Shown in pieces: positions 1-7,640 of a DNA stretch of 30,354 nt. Position 1 is the first letter of the stretch, and each line of letters begins with the position of its first letter. The notes under the pieces were generated by a model. That model did not search any database. It was not told the origin of the DNA and saw nothing but the letters and a program-made list of their open reading frames with translations. The position numbers and the translations under genes are program-made. Source of the stretch: Actinobacillus sp. (GTDB taxonomy: Bacteria > Pseudomonadota > Gammaproteobacteria > Enterobacterales > Pasteurellaceae); contig JAHHRA010000022.1 in NCBI GenBank assembly GCA_020026055.1, forward strand, positions 1-30,354. Reading direction: 5' to 3'.

Positions 1-41
1 CATTTCTTATGCTTACAACGTCGCGTCGTTGCGTGGGGCGT

Positions 42-69
42 ATTATAGGAGTTTTTAACTGTTGTGCAA
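42..69 (-). promoter_or_regulatory. Strong leftward promoter at the window edge
   Basis: On the minus strand there is a consensus -10 TATAAT (47-42) and a -35 TTGCAC (69-64) with a 16-bp spacer, followed by a GC-containing discriminator reading ACGCCCC. The ~35-nt transcribed stretch contains a short hairpin (CAACG at 16-20 with CGTTG at 27-31). The CAT at 1-3 would be an ATG start on the minus strand, but no good Shine-Dalgarno precedes it and the coding part lies outside the window, so the gene served cannot be named. Stable-RNA or ribosomal-protein genes are the usual owners of such promoters; that is inference. Confidence 0.65.
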
Positions 70-200
70 GTGTTTTTTAAATCTTTATTGAGAAAAAACT
101 TTATTTTTCTATTTATTGAGCAATTTTAGTTTATAAAAAAGTCGTTATGTTACAAAAATTAGAAAAAATACATTATCCAATCTTCATTATCTCAATTTTT

Positions 201-216
201 TGTGACCTTCATCACA
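201..216 (+). promoter_or_regulatory. CRP-type site upstream of srlA
   Basis: TGTGA (201-205), six bases, TCACA (212-216): both half-sites match the CRP consensus exactly. The centre is 208.5. If CRP acts in the class II position (-41.5), transcription would begin near 250; an AT-rich -10-like stretch lies at 233-239. CRP control fits a sugar PTS operon. A run of ten T residues (253-262) then falls at or just after the predicted start. Confidence 0.8.
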
Positions 217-313
217 AAAATCATACTATTTTTATAAATTGCTTTCATGTTGTTTTTTTTTTGTACAATTTCTGAAGATTGATCGTTTTTTCACATTTAT
301 TGGAGGTATCTAT

Positions 314-859
314 ATGGAAATCATTGCTCATAGTGCAGAATGGTTTATTGGCTTATTCCAAAAAGGTGGTGAAGTTTTTGTGTCAATGGTGACGGGGATC
401 TTACCTTTACTCATCGCATTGCTCGTGATAATGAATGCAACTATTACTTTTATTGGACAAAAACGTATTGAACACCTTGCTCAAAAATCTGCTAATAATC
501 CTTTTTCTCGTTATTTAGTCCTACCTGTTTTGGGCACTTTTGTTTTTTGTAATCCAATGACTTTAAGTCTTGGTCGATTTTTACCTGAAGTTTATAAGCC
601 AAGTTACTATGCTTCTGCAACTTATTCTTGTCATTCAATGAACGGTATGTTTCCTCACATTAACCCTGGTGAATTGTTTGTTTATCTTGGTATTGCAGCT
701 GGCATAACTAAACTTGGGCTTCCTCTTGCTCCCCTTGCTGTAAGCTATTTGCTAGTGGGGATGGTCAGCAATTTCTTTAGAGGCTGGATTACTGATTTCA
801 CGACCTATCTGTTTGAAAAACGTATGGGTGTAACCCTTGATAGAAAAACGCATTTATAG
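314..859 (+). CDS. srlA: PTS glucitol/sorbitol transporter subunit IIC
   Basis: SrlA (181 aa) is the membrane IIC component that, with SrlE, carries sorbitol (glucitol) across the inner membrane during phosphorylation. The sequence closely follows the family, including the stretches FCNPMTLSLGRF and YSCHSMNGMFPHINPGELFV, and contains several hydrophobic segments. The start at 314 was chosen because TGGAGG at 301-306 is a good ribosome binding site and MEIIAHSAEWFIGLFQKGGE aligns with the start of Enterobacteriaceae SrlA. An open frame reaches back to 239, but it runs through the poly-T leader and has no ribosome site. The gene is first of four in srlA-E-B-D; srlE begins 10 bp after its stop. 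Confidence 0.95.
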   Translation: MEIIAHSAEWFIGLFQKGGEVFVSMVTGILPLLIALLVIMNATITFIGQKRIEHLAQKSANNPFSRYLVLPVLGTFVFCNPMTLSLGRFLPEVYKPSYYASATYSCHSMNGMFPHINPGELFVYLGIAAGITKLGLPLAPLAVSYLLVGMVSNFFRGWITDFTTYLFEKRMGVTLDRKTHL

Positions 860-869
860 GGGCGTGACT

Positions 870-1841
870 ATGCAAACATTTATTCAAATTAAAAAAGGGA
901 ATGGGGGTTGGGGTGGTCCTCTATTATTACCTGTTGTTGAGAGTAAGAAAATTCTTTATATGACTGGTGGCACTCGCCCTAAAATTGTTGATCATCTCGT
1001 AGCTTTGACAGGTTGGGAAGCTGTTGACGGTTTCAAAGTTGGTGAACCTGCAGACGAGGAAATCGGTGTTGCAATTGTAGATTGCGGTGGCACGCTTCGT
1101 TGTGGTCTTTATCCTAAACGTAATATTCCAACTATTAATATTCATGCAACGGGTAAAGCAGGTCCTTTAGCTAACTTTATCCGTGAAGATATTTACGTGT
1201 CTGCAGTCACTGTAGCCAATATTTGCTTGGTCAAACAAGAAATAGAGCCTATTACAGCAACTCAGACAACTTTGAATAAAGAATATGACAGCTCAAAAAA
1301 AATTACTGAACAAAGTGATGGACTGCTAGCAAAAGTTGGTATGGGAATGGGAGCAGTAATTGCTGTCTTTTTCCAAGCAGGACGAGATACTATTAATACT
1401 GTTTTAAATACTATTTTACCTTTCATGGCCTTTGTTTCTGCTTTAATTGGTATTGTCATTGCTTCTGGGTTAGGTGATTGGATAGCTCATGGTTTAACTC
1501 CACTCGCCAGTAATCCGCTTGGCTTAATTACTCTTGCTTTAATTTGTTCTTTCCCTTTACTTTCACCTTTCTTAGGACCAGGTGCTGTTATTGCTCAAGT
1601 TATAGGGACGCTAGTAGGTGTTCAAATTGGTTTAGGTAATATTCCTCCACAATTAGCTTTGCCTGCTCTTTTTGCAATCAATTCCCAAGCCGCGGCTGAT
1701 TTTATTCCTGTGGGACTTTCTTTAGCAGAAGCTAAACAAAATACCATTCGAGTTGGTGTACCTTCTGTACTTTTAGGACGTTTTTTAACAGGTGCTCCTA
1801 CTGTTCTTCTTGCTTGGTTTGTTTCGGCATTCATTTATTAA
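870..1841 (+). CDS. srlE: PTS glucitol/sorbitol transporter subunit IIBC
   Basis: SrlE (323 aa) has an N-terminal cytoplasmic IIB domain that passes phosphate to the sugar and a C-terminal membrane part that completes the sorbitol channel. The IIB motif DCGGTLRCG (about 71-79) holds two cysteines, C72 and C78, one of which should be the phosphorylation site. The conserved linker SKKITEQSDGLLAKVGMGMG (about 150-170) precedes a run of hydrophobic segments ending in FLTGAPTVLLAWFVS. The start at 870 follows AGGGGCG (858-864); an upstream in-frame ATG at 837 overlaps srlA and is not needed. It is within the srl operon, with srlB 9 bp downstream. Confidence 0.95.
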   Translation: MQTFIQIKKGNGGWGGPLLLPVVESKKILYMTGGTRPKIVDHLVALTGWEAVDGFKVGEPADEEIGVAIVDCGGTLRCGLYPKRNIPTINIHATGKAGPLANFIREDIYVSAVTVANICLVKQEIEPITATQTTLNKEYDSSKKITEQSDGLLAKVGMGMGAVIAVFFQAGRDTINTVLNTILPFMAFVSALIGIVIASGLGDWIAHGLTPLASNPLGLITLALICSFPLLSPFLGPGAVIAQVIGTLVGVQIGLGNIPPQLALPALFAINSQAAADFIPVGLSLAEAKQNTIRVGVPSVLLGRFLTGAPTVLLAWFVSAFIY

Positions 1842-1850
1842 GGAGAAATA

Positions 1851-2216
1851 ATGGAAATTTATCGCACACAAATTACTAAAATCGGTTCTGAAGCAAATAA
1901 TGCCCTGCAGATTGGTACGATGATTCTATTTAAGCAAAATTTGAATACAGAACTTGAAGTTTATTGTTTTTCACATTTACCCAACACACTTAAAACTTTG
2001 CTAAAAGTGGGCGATATATTGCATTTAAGTGATGAACAGTACCCTATTACGGCGATTGGTGAAGTCGCAAATCAAAACTTAAAAGAACTTGGCCATATTA
2101 CTTTGCATTTTGACGGCAGTCTTAAGGCTAGCTTACCTGGTAATATTCATTTACGAGGTAAAGTGCCTGATCAAGTTGCTATTAATACATTACTCAGCAT
2201 TCATCGCAATTCTTAA
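1851..2216 (+). CDS. srlB: PTS glucitol/sorbitol transporter subunit IIA
   Basis: SrlB (121 aa) is the soluble IIA phosphocarrier that takes phosphate from HPr and gives it to SrlE. The protein matches the family length and pattern. H42 in CFSHLPNTLK aligns with the E. coli phosphorylated histidine (H43), and ELGHITLHFDG near residue 85 is a family signature. AGGAG lies just before the ATG. Divergence from enterobacterial SrlB is greater than for srlA, srlE and srlD, but the operon position between srlE and srlD leaves little doubt. Confidence 0.93.
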   Translation: MEIYRTQITKIGSEANNALQIGTMILFKQNLNTELEVYCFSHLPNTLKTLLKVGDILHLSDEQYPITAIGEVANQNLKELGHITLHFDGSLKASLPGNIHLRGKVPDQVAINTLLSIHRNS

Positions 2217-2225
2217 GGAAAAAAT

Positions 2226-3005
2226 ATGGATAATCAAAAAATTGCTGTTGTTATCGGTGGTGGGCAAACTTTAGGAGCATTTTTATGCAAAGGTCTTGCT
2301 GAAAATGGCTATGTAGTAGCAGTTGCAGATCTAAATCTAAAGAATGCCGAGCAAATTGCAGACGAAATTCAACGACAAGGCAAAAAAGCACAGGCTTTTT
2401 TTGTAGATGCTAGCAAAGAAGAAAGTGTTGTTCGATTAGCAACTGAAATTAATCAAACTTTTGGTGCCGTAGACTTAATGGTTTACAGTGCTGGTATTGC
2501 GAAGGCTCACCCGATTACTGAATTCCCTTTGTCAGACTTTATGTTATCTGTCAATGTCAATCTAGTAGGATACTTTATTTGTGCGAAAACCTTTAGCCAA
2601 ATGATGATCAACGCTAAAAAAGCAGGTCGCATTATTCAGATTAATTCCAAATCTGGCAAAGTAGGCTCAAAACACAATACTGGCTACAGTGCTGCTAAAT
2701 TTGGCGGTGTAGGTTTAACTCAATCGCTGGCTTTGGACTTAGCTGAGCATGGTATCACTGTAAACAGCTTAATGCTTGGCAATTTACTTAAATCGCCAAT
2801 GTTTCAATCACTTATTCCACAATATGCTCAAAAATTATCTATTCCCGTCTCTAAAGTTGAGCAAGTTTATATTGATAAAGTACCACTCAAACGAGGTTGT
2901 GAATATCAAGACGTACTAAATGTATTGCTCTTTTACGCTAGCGAAAAAGCTAGTTATTGTACAGGACAATCAATCAACATTACAGGTGGACAAGTTATGT
3001 TCTAA
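2226..3005 (+). CDS. srlD: Sorbitol-6-phosphate 2-dehydrogenase
   Basis: SrlD (259 aa) oxidises sorbitol-6-phosphate to fructose-6-phosphate with NAD in the cytoplasm, linking the PTS to glycolysis. It is a short-chain dehydrogenase: the nucleotide motif GGGQTLG is at 11-17, the catalytic Tyr and Lys are in GYSAAK (Y154, K158), and serines at 141/143 are in INSKSGKVGSKH. The C-terminus TGQSINITGGQVMF matches E. coli SrlD. The ribosome site AAGGA is about 6 bp from the start. It is the last gene of the operon and is followed by a clear terminator. In enterobacteria srlM, srlR and srlQ come next; none is present here. Confidence 0.96.
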   Translation: MDNQKIAVVIGGGQTLGAFLCKGLAENGYVVAVADLNLKNAEQIADEIQRQGKKAQAFFVDASKEESVVRLATEINQTFGAVDLMVYSAGIAKAHPITEFPLSDFMLSVNVNLVGYFICAKTFSQMMINAKKAGRIIQINSKSGKVGSKHNTGYSAAKFGGVGLTQSLALDLAEHGITVNSLMLGNLLKSPMFQSLIPQYAQKLSIPVSKVEQVYIDKVPLKRGCEYQDVLNVLLFYASEKASYCTGQSINITGGQVMF

Positions 3006-3016
3006 TCTCTTTACTA

Positions 3017-3038
3017 AAAGGGCTTTATGCCCTTTTTT
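3017..3038 (+). terminator. Rho-independent terminator of the srl operon
   Basis: AAAGGGC (3017-3023), a five-base loop, GCCCTTT (3029-3035), with a T tract at 3033-3038. It starts 12 bp after the srlD stop codon. Confidence 0.9.
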
Positions 3039-3165
3039 ATCTAGACTTAGCGATTTTTAGCTTTTATCAAAAAATCCAAATTTTTGTGAGTTGTATTTAG
3101 TATACATTATTCGTTGTATTCAAACTTGACCGTGTTATTGAAAGTATTAGAGAAGTGTTGATAAG

Positions 3166-3214
3166 AATTACGCCACATTATTGGTAAAAATAATCCAATT
3201 TTAGAGGCGTAATT
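3166..3214. repeat. Palindromic intergenic element, copy A
   Basis: Inverted arms AATTACGCC (3166-3174) and GGCGTAATT (3206-3214) enclose an AT-rich centre that itself has a short inverted repeat (ATTGG 3180-3184, CCAAT 3195-3199). The TACGCC-to-GGCGTA span is 43 bp, identical in length to copy B at 12208-12250. On the minus strand both copies share TACGCCTC after a TGAAAT-containing flank and a TTCTT flank on the other side. It lies 17 bp downstream of the nfeD stop and between convergent genes. It could be a 3'-end stabiliser, a terminator lacking a good U tract, or a small dispersed repeat. Confidence 0.6.
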
Positions 3215-3230
3215 TCAGATTTTGTAAACT

Positions 3231-3677
3231 TTAATCTTCTATTTTCTGCACAACAAGTTCAGTGCCTTTTATAGCGATCACTTTCACTTTAGTGCCTGCG
3301 GGAAGATCTTCTTTTGCACTAGCAAGCCACGAGCTGTCATTGAGACTGATACGACCTTTGTTAGCACTGATAGCAGTATTTAAAATACCAACTTGCCCAA
3401 TTAATTGATTGTTCAACTGGTTTGGTCTTATACTATTCCTATCACTATGGCGATCTTTTTGGTGTTGGAAACGCCACCAGAACCACGTAGAGCTCAACGC
3501 ACAACTTACAAACAATAAGCTTTGCCCTAACCAATCAAAGTTGACGATCTGATTGATGCCCCCAACAACTAAAGCTGAAATACCGAGCCATAATAAATAA
3601 CCTGCCATTCCAGCCAATATTTCAATACTCAGACAGACTAAGCCTACACTTAACCAGATTATAGTTTCTGTGGTCAT
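3231..3677 (-). CDS. NfeD-family membrane protein, partner of QmcA
   Basis: This 148-aa protein has three hydrophobic segments in about its first 70 residues, then a soluble C-terminal domain (about 90-146) with the NfeD OB-fold pattern (LIGQVGILNTAISANKGRIS, LPAGTKVKVIAIKGTELVV). It is the short NfeD form without the serine-protease domain. NfeD proteins are encoded beside SPFH proteins and are thought to act with them in membrane organisation or quality control; the exact role is unsettled. Its ATG overlaps the qmcA stop by 4 bp (ATGA), so the two are translationally coupled. The E. coli counterpart is YbbK. Function here is by family and neighbour only. Confidence 0.88.
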   Translation of the reverse strand: MTTETIIWLSVGLVCLSIEILAGMAGYLLWLGISALVVGGINQIVNFDWLGQSLLFVSCALSSTWFWWRFQHQKDRHSDRNSIRPNQLNNQLIGQVGILNTAISANKGRISLNDSSWLASAKEDLPAGTKVKVIAIKGTELVVQKIED

Positions 3678-4576
3678 TTTTCTTTCTTATTCAAAAGTTC
3701 AGCAATACCATTAATTGACCCTATCAAACCTGTAGTTTCAAGAGGCATCATGATGACTTTGCTATTTTCAGAGGCACCAAAAGTTTTCAACGCTTCTGTG
3801 TAACCTTGTGCAATGAAATATTGAATAGCGTGAACATCTCCTTTGCTAATAGCTTCAGAAACCATTGCAGTTGCTTTAGCCTCAGCTTCGGCGGCACGTT
3901 CTCTTGCTTCCGCTTGTAAAATAGCAGTTTGTTTTTCTCCTTCTGCTTTCAAAATTTCAGCTTGTTTTTGTCCTTCCGCACGCAAAATTTGAGCCTGTTT
4001 AACGCCTTCAGCTTCTAAAATTTCTGCACGTTTATTCCGTTCTGCTTTCATTTGAGCATTCATTGCGGCAGTTAGATCTTTTGGTGGACGAACATCACGG
4101 ATCTCAATCCGTGTCACTTTAATTCCCCATACATTAGTTGCTAAATCTACAACAGTTAAAAGGCGATTATTGATCGTATCACGTTGAGAGAGCATTTCAT
4201 CAAGTTCCATGGAACCAAGTACAGTACGGATATTAGTAAGCGTAAGGTTACGAATTGCTGAGAGTAAATCACTGACTTCATATGCTGCTTTGACTGCATC
4301 AATCACTTGAATAAAACAAACAGCGTCAATTGTCACATTAGCATTATCACGACTGATAACTTCTTGAGGAGGGATATCTAGTACTTGCTCCATCATATTC
4401 ACTTTACGACCAATACGATCCATGAAAGGTGTGATTAAATTTAAACCTGGATGCAAAGTGCGAGTATAGCGTCCGAAACGTTCTACTGTCCACTGATAAC
4501 CTTGAGGCACAGTCTTGACACCTGCGGCTAAAAGTACAACGATTAAAACAATTAGAAAAATAATTACTACTTCCAT
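3674..4576 (-). CDS. qmcA: SPFH/stomatin-like membrane protein QmcA
   Basis: This 300-aa protein has one N-terminal membrane segment (about 2-19) followed by an SPFH (band 7) domain (VPQGYQWTVERFGRYTRTLHPGLN from about 23; VLDIPPQEVISRDNANVTIDAVCFIQV around 65-95). A long charged coiled coil (about 180-230) follows, with repeated units of the form ILxAEGxKQA. It matches E. coli QmcA closely. SPFH proteins form oligomeric membrane assemblies and several interact with FtsH; that is family knowledge. It is the first gene of qmcA-nfeD, has AGGAG before its ATG, and is preceded by a good promoter at 4640-4667. Confidence 0.93.
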   Translation of the reverse strand: MEVVIIFLIVLIVVLLAAGVKTVPQGYQWTVERFGRYTRTLHPGLNLITPFMDRIGRKVNMMEQVLDIPPQEVISRDNANVTIDAVCFIQVIDAVKAAYEVSDLLSAIRNLTLTNIRTVLGSMELDEMLSQRDTINNRLLTVVDLATNVWGIKVTRIEIRDVRPPKDLTAAMNAQMKAERNKRAEILEAEGVKQAQILRAEGQKQAEILKAEGEKQTAILQAEARERAAEAEAKATAMVSEAISKGDVHAIQYFIAQGYTEALKTFGASENSKVIMMPLETTGLIGSINGIAELLNKKEK

Positions 4577-4639
4577 ATTTTCTCCTATTTCCTATGGTGC
4601 TCAACTTGATGTCATTCAGATCAGAAATCTGTACTAGAG

Positions 4640-4667
4640 ATTATAAATAAAAAATGTTTTTAATCAA
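4640..4667 (-). promoter_or_regulatory. qmcA-nfeD promoter
   Basis: On the minus strand: -35 TTGATT (4667-4662), 16-bp spacer, -10 TATAAT (4645-4640). It sits in the 98-bp gap between murI and qmcA, close to the 3' end of murI. No terminator is visible for murI, so readthrough is possible. Confidence 0.7.
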
Positions 4668-4674
4668 AAAAGAT

Positions 4675-5469
4675 TTAAAGTAACAAAATTTTTGCTTTGC
4701 TAAAGCCTAAATTAGCGAATATCTCTACTTTTGCTTGAGATAAACAAGCTGTAGCAAAAAGTTTTCGTTGAGGAGGCGAATATTCATTATGAGGATGACC
4801 CCCTTTTTGGTTTAGCAAAAAAAGTACACGATTTGTGATGGCTTCACTTGAATTTACAAAATTTTTTACTTGTGGTAGTAACTGACGAAATTCATCTTCT
4901 AAAAATGGGAAATGCGTACAACCCTGTACTAAAGTATCCAGATCTGGAATTTGCTGAAGCGGTGCAAGATGTTTTCGCAATGCCAACATATCTACAGGCT
5001 TTCCTTGCAATTTATCTTCTGCCATTTCTACTAGCAAAGTCGAGCCAAATTTTTCAAATTTACAATCTTGTGCAAATTTTTGAATCAATTCATCAACATA
5101 AGGACGTGAAACAGTACCTTTTGTTGCCAATAAAGCTAAATGTTTGCTTGTTGAGAGTGCTACAGCAGGTTTAATCGCAGGCACAGTACCAACAATAGGG
5201 CAAGAAAATACACTACGCAAGCTTGGTAATACGACTGTGCTAGCAGTGTTGCAGGCAATAATGATTAAATCTAGTGGATATTGTGTATGAATTTGCTGGC
5301 AAATCATTCGGCAACGCTCATTAATAACTTGAGCCGGTTTTTCAGAATAAGGAAAAGCGGCATTATCTAAACAATAGATAAATTCTGCTTGAGGAATAAG
5401 CGGTGAAGTGTGCATATAAATACTTAATCCCCCTAATCCTGAGTCAAAAAATAAGATCCGCGGTTTCAA
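4675..5469 (-). CDS. murI: Glutamate racemase
   Basis: MurI (264 aa) interconverts L- and D-glutamate to supply D-glutamate for peptidoglycan. The catalytic cysteines are visible as C73 in IIACNTAST and C184 in VQGCTHFP; the D9-S10 pair lies in FFDSGLGG near the start, and H186 follows the second cysteine. The start codon is TTG (5469-5467), with AAGGA a few bases upstream and no in-frame ATG that restores the motif; the N-terminus then begins four residues before ILFFDSG, as expected for the family. It lies downstream of recG, as in Haemophilus, with its own promoter in the 89-bp gap. Confidence 0.93.
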   Translation of the reverse strand: MKPRILFFDSGLGGLSIYMHTSPLIPQAEFIYCLDNAAFPYSEKPAQVINERCRMICQQIHTQYPLDLIIIACNTASTVVLPSLRSVFSCPIVGTVPAIKPAVALSTSKHLALLATKGTVSRPYVDELIQKFAQDCKFEKFGSTLLVEMAEDKLQGKPVDMLALRKHLAPLQQIPDLDTLVQGCTHFPFLEDEFRQLLPQVKNFVNSSEAITNRVLFLLNQKGGHPHNEYSPPQRKLFATACLSQAKVEIFANLGFSKAKILLL

Positions 5470-5505
5470 AATATCCTTCCTTGAAAATAGAATAATAAAT
5501 GTAAA

Positions 5506-5534
5506 ATTATACTTGTGTTTTATTTATTTATCAG
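5506..5534 (-). promoter_or_regulatory. murI promoter
   Basis: On the minus strand: -35-like CTGATA (5534-5529), 17-bp spacer, -10 TATAAT (5511-5506), about 37 bp before the murI TTG start. The short palindrome TTTAACGTTAAA (5541-5552) lies just upstream, next to the recG stop. Confidence 0.55.
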
Positions 5535-5558
5535 AAAAAGTTTAACGTTAAAACACTA

Positions 5559-7640
5559 TTATGCTTGTGAATAAATATCTTTTGTGTTTAACCAACGTGC
5601 GATAATTTTTTCCGAAATTTGAGGCGTTGTTTGTAAGATTGTCTTTGCAACTTGTTGTACTTGTGGAATCATTGTGCGATCGCGCACAAGATCAGCGACT
5701 TTAAATGCAATATTCCCTGTTTGCTTTGTGCCAAGCACTTCACCTGCACCACGGATTTCCAGATCTTTTTCGGCAATTACAAAACCATCTTGAGTTTGAC
5801 GCATCACATCAAGCCGTTGACGTGAGACTTTACTCAACGGAGGATTATACATCAACACACAAAAAGAAGCAGCTGAGCCTCGTCCCACTCTCCCTCGTAA
5901 TTGATGTAACTGTGAGAGACCAAGACGCTCAGCATTTTCGATAATCATTAAACTTGCATTCGGTACATCTACGCCAACTTCAATAACAGTCGTGGCAACT
6001 AATAAATCAAGTTCAGCAGTTTTAAAACTTTGCATAATAGTTTGTTTTTCAATAGGCTTCATTCGCCCATGTACTAATCCGATGCGTAAATGAGGCAATG
6101 TTTTTTGTAAGTCTTTATAAATCGCTGTCGCTGCTTGTGCTTCTAGCACTTCGCTTTCATCAATTAACGTGCATACCCAATAAGCTTGGCGTTTTTCTTC
6201 TGTGCAAGCATAATTGACTCGAGCTATCAGTTCTGCACGGCGTGCTTCGGAAATAACAATAGTTTGAATTGGAGTACGTCCTGGAGGAAGTTCATCAATA
6301 ATTGAAGTATCTAAATCTGCATACATTGTCATTGCTAGTGTTCGTGGAATTGGTGTTGCAGTCATGATTAATTGATGAGGATAATATGCATTTTGTTTAC
6401 CTTTTTCACGAAGCTGTAAACGTTGAGCCACACCAAAACGATGTTGTTCATCAATAATAACTAAGGCAAGATCCGCAAAACATACGCCTTCTTGAAATAA
6501 AGCATGCGTACCCACAATCATTTTGGCTTGTCCCGTGAGAATTTTTTCAAGAATCTGTGAGCGTTCTTTCCCTTTGACTTTACTTGTTAACCATACAGTT
6601 TCAATATTCAGTGGCTCGAACCATTTTTTGAAATTTTGTAAATGTTGTTCAGCGAGAATTTCAGTCGGTGCCATCAATGCTACTTGTTTGCCATTTCCAA
6701 TTGCTAAGAGAGCAGAAATTGCAGCAACAAGTGTTTTTCCTGAACCTACATCACCTTGTACTAATCGCATCATTGGAAAAGGTTGTTGTAAATCGTTTAA
6801 AATATCGTAACAAACTTTTTTTTGAGCTGTCGTCGGAGCAAAAGGTAAATAAATTAAAAATTGTTTGATTAATTGATCTTGTGCATTCAAAGGAATTGCT
6901 GAGTATTGTTTATTTTGTTTTCGCAAACTTTGCATTGCTAAATTATGTGCTAACAACTCTTCAAAAATTAATCGCTGTTGTGCAGGATGTGTTCCCATTT
7001 CTAATAAATTTAGTGGTGTGTCCGCAGGCGGACAATGTAAGAAGTGTAATGCTTCTTTTAATTTAAAAGGATAAGGATTAAAAGCTACAGGTAAGATCTC
7101 ATCAATTTGGTAGTGAACTAATGCTTCAAGTGCTTGTGCTATTAATTTACGCCAACTTATTTGTGTCATCCCTTCAGTAGTTGGATAAATTGGTGTGAGT
7201 GACTTGGTATGTTGGATAGATTGATTAGATAAGATAATTTGGTATTCAGGATGCATCATTTCTACCATAAAACGTCCACGTTTTATTTCACCAAACGCCC
7301 TTACTTTGATACCTGTTTGAAAACTATTTTTCATTCTGGCGTTAAAATTGAAAAATCGTAGCTGTATTTTACTAGTACTATCTGATAAAGTGACAATCAA
7401 CATTGGACGACGCCCAGGCTGAATTTCACAAAGCTGTACAAATCCTTCAACAGTAGTGTAACTTTCTACACTCACTTTTGCTATTGGAGTAATTTTAGTA
7501 CGATCTTCATAACGACTTGGAAGGTGTAATAACAGATCTTGAAGATTCAAAATACCAAGTTTATTCAACTTTTCTGTCTGTACTTTTCCAACTCCTTTTA
7601 AAACAGAGAGTGGAATTTGATCTAAAAAAACATCAGTCAT
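5559..7640 (-). CDS. recG: ATP-dependent DNA helicase RecG
   Basis: RecG (693 aa) remodels stalled replication forks and branch-migrates Holliday junctions. An N-terminal wedge/OB-fold region (about 1-270, with LSVLKGVGKVQTEKLNKLGI at the start) is followed by the superfamily 2 helicase core: Walker A GDVGSGKT (296-303), DEQH box (397-400), TATPIPRT, and the C-terminal QLRGRVGRG motif. Length is normal for the family. Its ATG overlaps the spoT stop by one base (TAATG), so it is translationally coupled to spoT. E. coli has trmH between spoT and recG; here it is absent. Confidence 0.97.
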   Translation of the reverse strand: MTDVFLDQIPLSVLKGVGKVQTEKLNKLGILNLQDLLLHLPSRYEDRTKITPIAKVSVESYTTVEGFVQLCEIQPGRRPMLIVTLSDSTSKIQLRFFNFNARMKNSFQTGIKVRAFGEIKRGRFMVEMMHPEYQIILSNQSIQHTKSLTPIYPTTEGMTQISWRKLIAQALEALVHYQIDEILPVAFNPYPFKLKEALHFLHCPPADTPLNLLEMGTHPAQQRLIFEELLAHNLAMQSLRKQNKQYSAIPLNAQDQLIKQFLIYLPFAPTTAQKKVCYDILNDLQQPFPMMRLVQGDVGSGKTLVAAISALLAIGNGKQVALMAPTEILAEQHLQNFKKWFEPLNIETVWLTSKVKGKERSQILEKILTGQAKMIVGTHALFQEGVCFADLALVIIDEQHRFGVAQRLQLREKGKQNAYYPHQLIMTATPIPRTLAMTMYADLDTSIIDELPPGRTPIQTIVISEARRAELIARVNYACTEEKRQAYWVCTLIDESEVLEAQAATAIYKDLQKTLPHLRIGLVHGRMKPIEKQTIMQSFKTAELDLLVATTVIEVGVDVPNASLMIIENAERLGLSQLHQLRGRVGRGSAASFCVLMYNPPLSKVSRQRLDVMRQTQDGFVIAEKDLEIRGAGEVLGTKQTGNIAFKVADLVRDRTMIPQVQQVAKTILQTTPQISEKIIARWLNTKDIYSQA

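Noticed and set aside
239..313. 25-codon N-terminal extension of srlA
   Set aside because: It crosses the poly-T leader, has no ribosome site and is not found in the family; the start at 314 has a strong site.
4404..4604. 66-codon frame overlapping the start of qmcA
   Set aside because: Shadow of qmcA in another frame; no family resemblance.
5541..5552. TTTAACGTTAAA palindrome as a recG terminator or shared operator with 13702-13717
   Set aside because: No loop and only partial resemblance to the other palindrome; short AT palindromes are common here.
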